Position numbers and translations under genes: made by a program
Part shown: in pieces, positions 47,373 through 60,800 of the stretch
How positions within the stretch are numbered: the first letter of the stretch is position 1
Layout of the letters: every line of letters begins with the position of its first letter
The notes under the pieces: generated by a model
Seen by the model: the letters and a program-made list of their open reading frames with translations, nothing else
The model's database searches: none
Told to the model about the DNA's origin: nothing
Assembly (NCBI RefSeq): GCF_000005505.3
Contig: NC_016134.3
Location: 34,782,150 to 34,846,149, forward strand
Source: Brachypodium distachyon
Taxonomy: Eukaryota > Streptophyta > Magnoliopsida > Poales > Poaceae
Length of the DNA: 64,000 bases
Reading direction: 5' to 3'

Positions 47373-48420
47373 AAGCAACCCACCTCCGACCTCTGTCGGC
47401 GCCTTTCTCTACCTTTCTCTCTCACGGTCGTCGTTTCATTCCTCTTTCCTTTGTCTTTTTCGTCCTCTTTCCTTTGTGTTATTGGGTAAATAGTATGATG
47501 GCCAAGCGGGGTGCCAATTGAACCAAGGTCATGCCTTGCTTCAGGACCGTGAGGCACGGTGATTTCTAGTGGAGGCATGGGTGGCACGGCTCACTATGTG
47601 TGATCTGATCTTTAGTTGTGCGGTACTTGCAACACTCTTCCATTATTTTCCTCAATGACAACTTATGGTGACCTAATTGATCTAACCTTCACTGGTTGGT
47701 CTGGCAAGAATGAGATCGGTGACATCGGCTTTGTCTTCTGGTTTGATGTTTTGCCTTCATTGGTTGACCCAACAACATTGATGTATGATTTTCATGCCCC
47801 CAACAGACCTACGCATCCCTCTTTAGGTCTATACACTATACACTACATGCAGCGTCGCTACCTGCCTCGTGTGTGAGGCCCATGACTATGATGAGAAGTT
47901 GATCTGCTCTTGTAGAATTGGATAAAGGGGAAAGATGCATAGGACGTCCAATTGGCTGGTGCATTGTCATGGTTGATTTTGCTGAGCATTAACTAGAAAT
48001 AAAAGTGCAAGATAATGAAATTCTCTTTCATAGAAAAACAAAGCCGAGGATTGAGATGACCTTGTGCCTCGTATATGTAAAGAAAAATGGTAACACACGG
48101 GACATAATAAAAAACCTCTATGTTGTACATAGGGTTTGATGTTCCTACCGGTTCAACCAAAAAGTCCAAACACCAAATTAATAGAGAAATTGGACAATTC
48201 ACTTATAATACTAGACGATGCCCCGCACGTTGTTGCGGAAATTTTTAGTTAATATACATGAGTGAAATTGAGTAGCAACAAAAAATATCTAAAACTCAAA
48301 ACATATAATGAAATTGTATGATAGACTCTTCACATAATGAGGATATCATGATGGAAAATATCATGCATGCCTATGCAACAAATATGAGTTTCTCACTAAA
48401 TAAGTGTGAACATAATATGT

Positions 48421-48525
48421 GTGAACATATTAATGATGTGATGATTTGGCATGCTTGTATGTTGAGAGAGTTGTGAACATATTAATGATGTGATGATGTG
48501 AATTGCTTACATGTTGAGAGAAATC
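48421..48525. repeat. 52-bp tandem duplication
   Basis: Two copies starting gtgaacatattaatgatgtg (48421 and 48473) and ending atgttgagaga, with a few differences. Confidence 0.8.
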
Positions 48526-48634
48526 AAGTAGTGGGTCTCTGCTACTTAGATATAGAAGATTTCGACAATGTGTGTCACATGTGGCTCTTGATCTCGGGCT
48601 CAGACACGGATCGAAAATGGGGTGCAATTAGCTA

Positions 48635-48835
48635 CTCCCTCTATTTCAAAATACACCTCATATAGATTTGTGCACTTGAACGAAGGCAACTCTCGTTTCT
48701 AGTGACTGACCACTCATATTGGGTTAATAATAAATGGATGTGAATAGTTATTGGCTGGGTGCGGGTACCAAGAAAAAATGAGATGTATTATGAAACAAAT
48801 GAGAAAATCTATACACGTTGTATTGTGGAATGGAG
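48635..48835. mobile_element. Stowaway-type MITE, 201 bp
   Basis: TA at 48633-48634 and 48836-48837. Left end ctccctctatttcaaaatac and right arm (tatacacgttgtattgtgga, then atggag) pair imperfectly. An inner segment, gagatgtattatgaaac, is a second copy of the end in inverted form. Confidence 0.75.
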
Positions 48836-48837
48836 TA

Positions 48838-50385
48838 TTCTTGAAAGCTTCTAGCATGATAGGAAAATGCCTTGTCGACCTCTTATAAAGCGATCGTCTT
48901 TTAATAGAAAACTCAGTTTTTTTTTAATTCTCTCTCTTTGACTCTTGGGTCCACCCGTCCTTATAACGTATACGCAAGGAAACAGATGAGAATTCACCCC
49001 GCTGACATGTAGGCACAGGGAAGAAGCGAAATGGGAAGCAGGCCTGCATGCGCAGCAGCAGCAGAGAGACCACACTCGACTCGAGCTCCTGCCATGACAT
49101 GATTGGTCACGGATGGTGGTCAAGATCTACTCGAGCCGGCCTATCTGCTGGCACGCACGGGCACGGCTGACGTAGCGATGGATCCGGGCCGTGCTTTGCT
49201 CCAATGGCCGTGGAATGGAGGAGCTATGGCGTAGCGTGCGTGGCTACGTGCCGGCCTGGACTGGACTGCTCACGGGTCATGTTTTCGCTGTCAGCGCGTC
49301 ATCTCCGGCTTCTTTGGTGCTGACTTCACCTTCAGGCCGGGCACACGGCGGGTTTCGTGTGGACTGGACTGCTGCAGCGTCGCTAGCTGTGCGCGCGTAT
49401 GCATGAGAACTCACCGAACTGCTTCCGTGCTTCTCCCGGACCCGGAATTAAAGTGTACCTGCCGTATCATGATGACGATGAACAATGATTATTTCTTCTC
49501 AGAATGGATCCATTATTTTATTTTAATTTAATTTAAATAAATTGGACGGAATCTCCCCAAATATACAGGAGTACTGGAGATTAAGAGCAAAAGGGGGCAG
49601 CAGGATCACTCGTACCTTACCAAATGTATGATACTCGTACCTTAAATGGAGTAAGGAGACGGACCCAAGGTGCCATCGAGGTGCTCACGGACGGATCGCG
49701 TCACGACTTCATTCCAGTGTGCCAGAGCCCGTGAATGAAGATCGATATGTGAAAATCTTACGGAAGCACTGGATCTCATCTAGCTATGCCGCCAGTGAGA
49801 GGCACAAGTGCGTACGAACTGAGCCTAGTTACGTCGACGATACGATCCGTTCGAGATCGAGCGGCACTTGATTTTGAGGAACAGGGAAAGAACCATCCCC
49901 ACCTCCTCTGCTTTCCTACGTACGTCGGAACCACGGAACTCTATCTACGCTGTTCTCTCCGTCATTCATATCAGGCCATTGAATGAACTGTGGCTGGTCT
50001 GTGGGCAACAGACGGCGCAGGCGTTGACCCGGTCAGCGACAGCTCCGCAGGCCAGGCCCCCGCCTACCCATTGAATATTTGAATGTACACCTCTGTGGGA
50101 TGTCGTGCCGCCGCGGCAGGGAACGGCATGGGTTTCTTGCCATGCCGTTAACAGTCGGCGACGGCGTGCAGCTGGCTGTGCTGCATGAGGAAGAAGACAG
50201 ATCAGGTATTCATGTGGTCACAGACTTTACGGTGCTAAAGTCGGACTAATGGCAAAGGAGAAGAAGGTATTCCTGCCACATTGGCAAATACTAACTGTGC
50301 TCGCAAATACACAAGGTTTATGAACTGCCAGTCGTCGTCATCAAAACAGCAAACACTCGAGAACCACACAAATGGGTTTAATTAT
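48838..50385. other. Intergenic, no gene supported
   Basis: Partly GC-rich (49030-49400, 49980-50170) but without conserved-looking ORFs or splice patterns. Confidence 0.4.
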
Positions 50386-50387
50386 TA

Positions 50388-50475
50388 CTCCCTCCGTTCC
50401 ATAAAAATCTTCATGGCACGAATTTGAGTTGAATTTGAGTTTAAATTCGTACCGATCTTTATGGAACGGAGAGAG
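50388..50475. mobile_element. Stowaway-type MITE, 88 bp
   Basis: TA at 50386-50387 and 50476-50477. The ends ctccctccgttccataaaaa and gatctttatggaacggagag pair almost perfectly. Confidence 0.87.
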
Positions 50476-50841
50476 TACTAGTATAACATTTTTTTTTCCT
50501 AAAAGAAACTAGTATAAGATTAAATTTGCACCATAGTTTTGCTTGATTGCATCATAGAATAAACAAGAATATCTTTCCAAGAGGAAAATTTGGTACGAAA
50601 TGTAGTGCAAAAGAATTCCTAAGCATTCCAAGCCTCCAATTTTCTGCGAAAATACTTTGATACAATGAGGCAAGGGGATCGACATTAATCGTTATCAGAA
50701 GATAAATTTCCATGTGTTTTATGAACTTGAGATCCCATAATGTGACTACTCTAGAATCTAGATTCAAGTCTATACTGAAACATCAAGACTACAGGTACAA
50801 CCCCGATACAACAGAGAGAAGAACTAAAGGAAAAACTAGTG

Positions 50842-52391
50842 CTAATCTTCTCCAGTCCATGCCTTCCAATCCTTGTCAATATTTTTCTCAGCCCACGCGA
50901 TGGCGGCACGTGCTGCTTGAGGCGCGCCAGGAAGCCCCCTCTCTTTGATCTCGCCCTTCATGTCCAAGAACGGATGAACAAGGAGCGTCCCAGGTCCACA
51001 ATAATCATGTTGCAAGAAGGTTCCCAAGACCTGGAAATGGGAATCACATCTTAGAGCTTTGCCAGATTATAACTATTGGCATGCTGAAAGACAATTGCGA
51101 TATTATTGTTAACACATCTGACATCCAGTTTTTGCCCACACAAAACTATCGGAAAAACAAAATGGGACATCCGCGCCTTAGCTCTAGCAGTGACAGGCTT
51201 GTTTCAAGGTTCTTCTAAGCCGGACATAGGTCGAATTCAAGAACTAGCAAAGTTGATAGCATATTAAGATACAGAGACCGAGGGATTTGACCTCCTTTTC
51301 GAAAACAAATTAAGACACAGACAGAATTCAAGCTAAGCCAAGTAGTAAGTTGTAACTGGTGACAACTGATCAACCTGAATATTCTGGTACCAGTATCCAA
51401 TATCGTAATGGACAACTGTTGCACTCAAGTTTACGGTTTACCTGTATACATTGCATGGTATCCTAGACCGGCAGTTTGTATCTCCAACCAATCCAAATGG
51501 AACCTATCTAAAGATACTTCACAACATCCATTAATTTCGTCTATTTCAGCTACTACACGGGTCTCTGACACAAAATGCAGGAGTCCATACGAACCATCAT
51601 GACAATGTTTGCATTTCTAAGAGACTAGGACAGTAATTGACAATGTTCATTCCCCAGCCAATCCAGGACATCTCATTGGCTCCTTAATTTCCTAACCACA
51701 TTTGTTTATTCCAGTGTCAATTTTGGTCCATGCTTTCACCTTTCAGTCATCTCTCCAACACAATCATTTGGTTCATTTCTTTCTCCAATGTTGACACAAT
51801 CACATTTCTTTCTCATACCATGTAACTCGAGAACTCTCAACAAGAACTCAATTATTTAACAATTTCTTTAAGAGAATATCTACCAGATTCTCAACTAAAG
51901 TCAAATCCTGGCTCCGCCCGCAATGCCAAAAAGCTAGAACAAGAGCAAGTGTGCACACTGTATACATGCCTCGGTGCAGACATCGACGATTTCCTCTACG
52001 TGCTCCCCGAAGTACTCCTCCTTCTTCTGCTCCAGCCGCAATGTCATGTGCTCCCTGAACTTGCTCGTCTCCTGAGGTATACACGGCAGGCCGCACGAAT
52101 GAATGGGTTACACGCACAGCGGAAGCGAGAGCTCCAATGCGACAAGAAAAGTAGGCTGAAGAGCTTACTGACCTGCTCGGCGAACTCGGGGATGGGGTCC
52201 GGGAACTTGTAGTCGTCGAAGGCCGCGTTCTTCGCGCGGCGGCACACGACCTTCGCCAGCCGCGGCCGGCGGCTGCGGAGGCGCCCGTTCGGCAGAGTGG
52301 AGGAGACGGACTGGGTTGGGCGAGGAGATGGTGAGAGGGGGAGGAGAGTAGGGTTTAAGGCCGCCGCCCACACCCTCGTCGTCGTCGCCAT
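50842..52391 (-). CDS. Small conserved protein of unknown function, probably plastid-targeted, 169 aa, 3 exons
   Basis: Exons 52391-52173, 52071-51970 and 51030-50842 join in phase. The first about 50 residues are rich in Ser, Thr, Pro and Arg and nearly free of acidic residues (MATTTRVWAAALNPTLLPLS onward), as in chloroplast transit peptides. The mature part reads FDDYKFPDPIPEFAEQETSK, LRLEQKKEEYFGEHVEEIVD, then TFLQHDYCGPGTLLVHPFLD and GLPGAPQAARAAIAWAEKNI, ending DWKAWTGED. It looks soluble and helical, with no membrane segment. It resembles a conserved, uncharacterised plant protein, but I cannot name it. Intron 2 needs a GC donor (TGCACCGAG, then GCATGT): the nearby GT donor would cause an early stop. 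Splicing and targeting are inferred. Confidence 0.75.
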
Positions 52392-53111
52392 TGCTGCTCG
52401 GAGCAGTGTCTCCTTGGCCCTTGGGGTTTCGTCTGTCCCCTCCTCTCCTTATCGGTTAAGATTTCAAGCAGATAATTTTCTTGTGTTACAGTTCCGACTA
52501 GGGTGCCGTCCGATCTAAAAGGGAAGGCTAGGATTTGGTAGGGAATAAAGTTATAATTGCAAGTGCAATTATTGCCATAACAAATTAAATCGCCTAATAC
52601 TTGTTGCTCATGCAACGAGTTCATTTTGATCCAAACTGCAACTTATTTTCCCTTGGAAAAAAAATTGATTAACTTAGTTTATGTGAAAAAATACGAAATA
52701 CTGGAGGACAAAAATCACATTTGGAAAGATATTTCAGAGTGAAATAAAAATAGCAGCAGAGCATTTACTCTCAAACAAACTTCACGGCACATTCGCGTGA
52801 CAAAACACATGTAGTGCAGTAACGGTCCGCCATCAAAGCATGATGAAAGATCTGAGGTCACCCATTTATTGAAACATCATAGCATGTAGCAAAATGATTC
52901 CTCCCGGAAACCAAACCTTCACTGTGTGTACAAGTAACAATAGGCAAAGAAATTAGCAAGCTATTCACAAATAAGTTCCGCCTAGTTTGTTTTATTTCAC
53001 ATGGCGCGATTAGACACTTGAGGCCCAGAACAAGTGCTGATAAAATGGCAGTTTATGTTGATGAATCATTTTCTGGTTGATCTAAGTTCTCCTGCACGAT
53101 TTCACTTTCCT
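52392..53111. other. Intergenic between two minus-strand genes
   Basis: Promoter and 5' UTR of the small plastid-type gene to the left, 3' UTR of the next gene to the right. No other feature seen. Confidence 0.45.
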
Positions 53112-55941
53112 TCATTGTGTGCTTGTTGCCAGTGCAACGATCTCATAGCTGCAGGCTGCAAAACAGACGGTAGTCAGCACAAGCGTGAAATGAAACACCC
53201 ATAATCAGATGTAACAGGTGTTGCCACAACCTACAAGGCCGATGGAATAAAGCAGACATTTTGAATTTTGTATTTGCTCTACACCAGAAAAGGTCTACTA
53301 GCATTCTGTGGCTGCACAAGGTTTTTCTCTTCCAAATTTGGGATATTCGGTTCTCTAGTTGAAAAGATGCATAATAATGCACACCTGATTGTGTGTGCCT
53401 GATCAAGTATTAGAAAGGACAACTGGCTGAAAAACACTGTCAACTGAAGTCCAGAACACGTTTCAAGACTTCAAGGATTATGTGCACCATATCCAGTACA
53501 GGAAAACAAAACTCTATCAAAAGGTTACAAGAAAAAGCATGTTTCAGGGATTATGGTTGCCTTGCAAAATGCTTCAGTGTATAAGTAACTATATGATGAC
53601 CAACTAGCAGCAATGTGGAAATACTAGGAAAATGTGTCTTTAAAACACACACATCATCCCCAAAGTTAGATGACTGCAATTGCTAGTTGCAAGAATTTGT
53701 CACGCAACTAAAACAAAGACACTACTAATGGGCAGACATTATCAGCAACTTACTTTTCAAATGCAAACCAGCACTCAAAAATAACTCTGTATAATATACT
53801 CTACGGTCATTACTAGAACTCATACAGAGAATAAACAAGAGTGCCATGAATAACAGAGGATTTCCACAAGAATTCATCAGCAGAAAAAAAATCTACCGTA
53901 GAGTTATCGACTGTACTGCACTACTACAGGATTAGACAAGTGGACCAACATAGCCTATACTGTACTGCTAGAATACTCACCAACATAGTCTAAGTTGTGC
54001 ATTGCTCGGTACTCGCTATACTGAACAGTACACACAACACGGCATAAACTCAGCATGGTCTAGTGCACTAACATGGGTAAATGCAACATTTCTTAAATGG
54101 TATTCCCTCCGATCCATAATAAGTATCGTTTTTAGTATAACTTTGTACCAAATCAGCGACACATATTATGGATCGTGAGGGAGTAGTATGGTACATCATT
54201 GCTTTTAATTAAATAAGCTCAATATGGAAGACATCTTACTCAATGTCATCATAGAAACAGTTAAGCATACTACCATTTCCGCAGCAGTGTGAAAAGTTAA
54301 AAACCTTACTAACAAAATTCTTTCCAGATAGTAGACAATTACTATTCATGTGTTTGAACTACAAACTTATCATAAAATGAAGATGCAACTAACATGATAA
54401 TAGGCATATAACAGTAGGGCAAGTACATTTACAAACTGAATCATAAACTATTGCACAATGCATTACTTAAAGATCTACTACAGAAGAAAAGAGGTGGTAA
54501 GATACCATACCAGCAACAACAACAAGAGTGAGAACATTCCCAATTTTGGAGACCTTTTTTACACTGTTCTTGTATGATTTGAACCTCTTCAAAGCAGCAT
54601 CTTCCTCTAAAAGCTGCAAGTCACGATGAAGAGTCAAAACCAACTAAGTGGAGGAAATGAAATAACTTGTGCATAAAAAAATTAACTATAGAAGAAACTA
54701 ATAAAGTCAAAAACTATGCTAATACAAAATATAAAAATGTAGATGTAATAAACTAAAGACTACTTGGCAAGTTGCTGTTGACTCGTAGTATCTCATAAAA
54801 GTGACAGCAAAGAATCTTGCATAACATGAACACCAAATGATCTTGCTTGCACAACTAGCATTCAACCAAAGCCAGTATGCAAGGAACAAAAAACATACTT
54901 TTATTGAAAACTAAGCATCGACTGAATTTACAAAGAACCAGAAATACATAGATCATGCATTCCAGTACTACTATATAGGAAGTGCTGTTTCTAAAAAAGA
55001 GTATCAAAGGTACAAAAGAACTACAATTACGTAAAGGTTATTTTCTCTTAAGGAGGGCAACATTGAATGTAATCATGAAATCGAAGTTCAACAATAAGTA
55101 TCAGGTCATCCCAGAATGCCAGATAGAAATATCTAGTAACCCACAAAGTCAGAAACACTAAACTACAGTGACACAAACATAGTGGCAGAGATACAATACA
55201 ATGACCTCTCCCCCATCTCATTCTGCTTCACAAAAACCACTAACTATCAGCAAACAAAGGCATAACGCTGGTTTATCATGTCAAAATATGACCCACTTTT
55301 GTGCGAATATGGATATCATAAGATAAGATGACTTCGGCACCATTCAACTCAACAAACAGCACATATTTGCATTTCCTCCGTATGCAGAATAACACTCGTA
55401 CATTACTAACCATAATCATATCACGCCGATAACCGCACCAGCACCATCATCAAGTAACACTGTCGCAGGAAGGGACCTTAACTAATAAATCCAGTCCCCA
55501 CATAGTGCACCTGACCTCGACGTCAATCATTCTGAGCCAGCGCACAGCCGAAACCTTCTACAATACTCCCGTTCCACCTATTACGAGCATATATCAAGTA
55601 AACCAAGTAAAATTCTCTAATCAATAATCACAGCATCTCGCTAGTTTCAGACCAGATCGAATGGATGTTTTTCGAGGTTGCGCGCAGATCAGAACGACAG
55701 GCGCGATCTGTACTTCCGAATAGAGGAACCATGGAGAGGAAAAATAACCTTACGCTTTTCACACCCTAGGGATCGAATTGATAAAGCAAAAAGAGAACGA
55801 GATGTGACGAGTGGGGCTAACCGCTTTCTCGCGTGCGCCGAGTTCGACGTGGTACCCGCGGCGAGGCTGGAGGTGAGGGAGCTGCGGCTGCGTAGACCGG
55901 AAGCGGGAGCGCAGAGAGGAGAGGAAGGTGGGTTGGGCCAT
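53112..55941 (-). CDS. Small mitochondrial protein, succinate dehydrogenase subunit 7-like, 88 aa, 3 exons
   Basis: Exons 55941-55822, 54613-54511 and 53155-53112 join in phase (GT-AG introns of 1208 and 1355 bp). The N-terminus is Arg/Ser/Gln-rich without acids up to RRGYHVELG, like a mitochondrial presequence with a cleavage site near RRGYH. The core GAREKALLEEDAALKRFKSY is followed by KNSVKKVSKIG and one hydrophobic span (NVLTLVVVAACSYEIVALA), then a short tail. I recall this layout from the plant-specific SDH7 subunit of complex II, but length and identity should be confirmed. The gene is more than 30 times longer than its coding sequence and would be missed by simple ORF calling. A Stowaway MITE lies in intron 2. 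Confidence 0.65.
54103..54183. mobile_element. Stowaway-type MITE, 81 bp, in an intron
   Basis: TA at 54101-54102 and 54184-54185. Left end ttccctccgatccataataa pairs with right end attatggatcgtgagggag. It lies in intron 2 of the small mitochondrial gene. Confidence 0.82.
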
Positions 55942-57862
55942 GGCAGAGGTGGAGAGAGGAGGGCGAAGGGGCGGCTCGGTCGCGAAGACCGGAGATTGGG
56001 GAAGGGCACAAAGGCAGAGCTGTGCTACTTTCTCGATTTTGCCCCTGAATAGATCTTCAAATCCTTTTGAGTCGACGAATTATATTTATGGATTATTCTT
56101 CTACAACACAATTTCGAAGAATTCTTAGCATGAGATTGAACTTTGCCGAAATTTCTCGTTGTGTCAATTCATCTTCTTTCTCTTCATATTCGTGCAAATT
56201 TCCTAGAAAGCATTTAAAGAGACGAGTTCACAAATTTATTTATTTTGATCCTACATTTAGTGAGCAAAACATTTCGATCATTTTTTTTCTAGTGTGACTT
56301 TTAGGACCATATATGTTTCAAAGGCCCCCAAACACCCACTCATGAAAGGAAATGGCGTATGGATGTGCAATAAAGCAAGGTGAAGTGGGCAGCAATAAAG
56401 AACGTGAAGTGTCCATGATTGTCAGACGGTAAGACAACACACAATTAAGACGGGACATGATGGTAGTCACGAAGGAACAAGAAGTTGGCTGATCGAAAAA
56501 ACAAGAGGCTGGTCGCATATCTTCTACATTCGCAACGACCGTTCGGTGGAAAGTACAATGTTGAGTGGATGGGGCAGGCGATGTGGTAAAAACAAATGAA
56601 TGATGATGGTATAATCAAAGGAAGAAAATGACACATATGCCACACGACTTCAGGAATCTCCATCGAGTAATCAAATGTTCAGTGATCCAGGTGGTTGGAT
56701 TTAATTTTTTTGTACATATATTGTAGAATGATTTGTGGGCCTGCAAATTCTTAGATATCTGGATGCGTCACCAGACATTTCTTACTTCTAGCATCTTCTC
56801 CAGCCGTATCTGTCTAGCGAGATGTCATCAGCCAGTAGAGAGATTGATGGCAGTTTCGGCTTTGATGACAAGTAATGAACTCCAATGGAAACACAAAATC
56901 TATGGTGATCAGGCAATGTCAACGTGGTTGCATCGTGCCTTTGCTAACGTGGTGGCTCGAAGTTCAACTTTGAAGATGAAAATCCTGATATATTGACCTA
57001 CGGTTGAACTCATCATGATCGGTACACGTGCGACAAATTCTTCTTCAAGGCTTTGTCTACAGCAAAGAGCTGTGTACTTTTCATTTGTTTTCATCATTTG
57101 TTATGAGTGTGTTGTAGGATAATGGAGTTAGTGTCACAAGACAGACAACCTCGGTGGTTTTTTTCCTTTTTAGTGGAGCCACTTTGCTGGCTGGCTTTGC
57201 CCGGCACTTCTGCATCACCCTTCAATATTTACATCCAAACAGGGGTTACTGCTACGATGTTTTCCATATATGAAAAGGTAACACGTGTAGGACGCAGGGG
57301 TACACGCGACACAGCGAGAAAGATCAGATCAGAATCTAACATACAGCACGTTTTCAGTATTACAAACTGCACAGAAAGTGTACCATGCGGCAGACCGTGC
57401 CACTTGTAGAGCCTTTATCAACGAACGAAATCCTCAATAATTTTGTATTACTTGGCTTATTACGCGCTTTCAAAACAAGCTCCATACAGAAACAAGCCCA
57501 ATGCCCCTATGACTTGCCAACCCAAAATCTATACAATACACTTTGGTATAAACCATGCAACCAAAACAGCACACATGAATGAAAGAGCCGCCTCGTCAAG
57601 AAACTGTCAGCATTTTCCAGGTTAGCATGACTTTCTGCGGGCAGCCGAATATGATCCATCATGAGTAGATGGCTGCCCTACCAGTCCACTTGGAAGTTCA
57701 AAGTAGTTGCACTCGCGCCAAACTGATTGGGCGGCCAGCTAGCTTTGCAATGTGTGGCGAACAATCAAGCCTTGAAGACTATACTGCTGTTGCTGCCAAT
57801 CACTACCATTGTATAGCTTTCATAAGTCACTGTGGGATGAAATAAGGAATGAGTGATGCTAT
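55942..57862. other. Intergenic between two minus-strand genes
   Basis: 5' region of the SDH7-like gene, then AT-rich DNA without recognisable features, then probable 3' UTR of the kinase gene (about 57400-57862). ORFs here have no domain features. Confidence 0.4.
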
Positions 57863-60800
57863 CTATTCAATGTGCGGGATGACGGCATGATGCTCTCGTT
57901 TCCCGCTGGGCCCTCTATTTGGAGACGGTGTTTTACCACAGCTGGCTAACCTCATCACTGTGAAAAAAATGAAATCATCATTCAACAAATATTTCACAAG
58001 TGGACTGATTTAGATTATGAAAGCTACGCTCACCTCTTTCCCTCTCGAGCTCCTGGTCCAGTTCCTCTTTCCACTTTCTTTGCCTCTCCGCAAAGCTTGT
58101 GCTGTTAACAGGAATATGTTCCCAATTAGATCATGCACCAGTTCCAGCAAGAGATACAATGCACCAACAACTAAATTGGCCAAAAAAGACTAGCATCTTC
58201 CATTGAATTAATAATCCAGTGAGAATAAACTCTAATTAAGGTGGTCAGATTTTTTCGGCTAGCAAGAATAGTTTTATTTCAAAGCAAGGTTTAGGTATGT
58301 AAAACAGACCTTGGGCTATCTTGGACATCAATATGAATTTTATCCCCAAGCTCATTAAGTTGAGGGGAAGCTATTTCTCTCAAGATCCGGCTGCTCTCTA
58401 CACTATCCCTTGAGAATTGCTTGCTGCAGCTTTCAGGCATTGTATTATTCGAATTATCACATGTTGGTGTTGCTGCTGCTGGACCTCCTCGCAGCTTACT
58501 TGGAGGCGACTTTCCACGAGGGGGTAGTTTCGGACTATTTGCAATTTTTCCATTAGAAGTTTGATCAACACCCTGAGAATTCCCAGCATTCACTGTATTG
58601 TAGAATTCCTCGTATAAAGGTGTCTGAAGCTTCTTCAGATCAAGGGCCTGGTGAGAAAATCAGTAAATTGCATTTAAGTACTAGGAGTGGTAAGGTACTG
58701 AATTTGTATGGTCTCATAAATGCTAAGTACCTTCTCGTCAAGAAATGCTTCTATTTTTGACTCTGTAAGTACATCATCATCTTCACAACTTCCCTCACGA
58801 GGGAAAGTAAAATCATTTTCAGTCATGCTGCTTTCAGTATGCTTGGCCAATCCACCAAAATCCCTTGATTGATGTGAACTTTGCTCTGGGCTTATGTCAT
58901 ACTTGCTTCTCCAGTCATCAAATGGTTCAGACATAGGATTATAGCTCTGGAATAGACAGGAGTGGAAATTGAGCATTAGGACTTAACCACTTAGCTCATA
59001 ATTCGAATTTTGAAATGCACAGTACAACCAATTAGTAGAAGATCAAAGAAAATGGTTCAACAGGTTGACAGCTGAGACAAAATTTCTTACAGATCCAACT
59101 GCTGGGTGGTCATCTTTGTCGGCAAACTCACACATGTCATCATCATCGCAGCTACCCTCCCACAAGGGTTTGATAGTCGATGATCTGTTGGAATTAAGAG
59201 TGGACCAGTTGCCAGAATGATTCAAACCCCTGGAAGCAATTAAGTAAGTTGCAAATTCATAAACAAAAACAAATTTGAGATGGTGGTGAATCCAGCGAAC
59301 TCAGGAAGTACAGGAGTTACTTACAAGTCTCTTGGCACATCTGCATCATGTGCAGGAAGCTCAATAACAGAAGCTTCCTGTATCATGTTTAGAAAATTAA
59401 GTTATTGCGAAGTTAAAAAGCGGATCAGGTGACATCAAATTATGTTAGCAATACAACCTTGTGTGCAGTACGATTGAGTAGCGGCCGGTCGTCAAAATCT
59501 CCTGTAACAAATGGATGCTGCAAGAAAACGTTTAAAGACATTTACAGATAAACAAAAAATAGCATCATCATACACTTGGAGAAGCACAGAATATCACCAG
59601 CTATGCATAAAATAAAGTAAAATATACCTTCAGTAGATCTGATGCCGTAGACCTCAGCTCTGGTTCCCTAAGAGAGGAAAATTAACCAAGGCACCAGATA
59701 AGACAGTCAGAAACAATAGTTTTAAATTGCAACAAGTTTTGTATGATTTTGAGCAAAATATTAGCCAAGTGAAAGATGTGACAATCATAGGCATACTTCT
59801 GCAGGCATTTCAGCAGAAAATCTTTAGCCTCCGGTGAAATATGTTCAGGTATTGGTGGGTGTGACTTTGTGGTTCCAACATGAAATAGAAGGGCAACCTG
59901 AAAAAATTCTCTTAGTACAATAAATAACAAGTCAAAAATTAAACCAAGTTTTTAAGGCCTGTGGACATAAAGTTTACCTCCTGATACTGCTGGCTCCATG
60001 GTGGTTTACCAGTAGCCATTTCAATGACTGTGCATCCCACACTCCAGATATCTGCAGAACTGAGAGATTGGAAGGATGATGATAAGTACAGAAAATATGA
60101 ACAAACTGAGAATGATATGAATAAAATAGTATTTTTCACATCATAATAGATTACTTCCTTCCTTACTGGTTGCACAAATTAGACATTATCCATAAGAATC
60201 AACTGAAGACCAAGACGTGAGCATATTGAAAAGAGATACTAAAAAATTGTCGACCATGTCACAATAATCTGCTGCTTGCTACTCGGCTTGTTCTGGGCTT
60301 GGACAAAAAGGTGACCTAACTAATACATGAAATGGGATTGGAAGCTCATATTGTTATTATTGAGTACTGTTTTTGTGCTCTCCAGATATCTAGTAGTGGA
60401 TAGTTCCAAACCAGATCCACAATTTTCTAAAAAAAAAATCACTTTCTAACATAGCATCATACCTTTTAGCATTCTTATCCTTATTGTAATGCAGAAATGC
60501 AGAACTTGGAAAAATACAGTACTATGTGATTAGTTAGAGAGAGGAAGCAGGAGAGAAACAGAGGCTTGGGGCCTGTACAAATTTCAAAATATAAGCAAGA
60601 AATAAGGTACTGGAAGAATTTCACATACAAAGTATGCCCACTCCCGACAATGACTTCAGGTGCCATCCAATGTGGTGTGCCCTTCATTGTTTTAGCTGCT
60701 GTCATAGTAGCCTGGCACCAAAGTGTTGAATATTGTTACAAGTGCATTGACATGGGAATAAATTGAACAAATACCCGGCCAAATTTTTTTATGAACAAAA

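Larger units (their letters stand above)
46559..48632. other. Cyclin upstream region and intergenic DNA
   Basis: About 180 bases left of 46740 are probably cyclin 5' UTR/promoter (minus strand). Beyond that no gene is supported. A 40-bp tandem duplication lies at 47293-47372. At 48211-48235 the motif acgatgccccgcacgttgtt resembles the terminal part of a repeat common in grasses, but no boundaries could be set. Confidence 0.4.
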
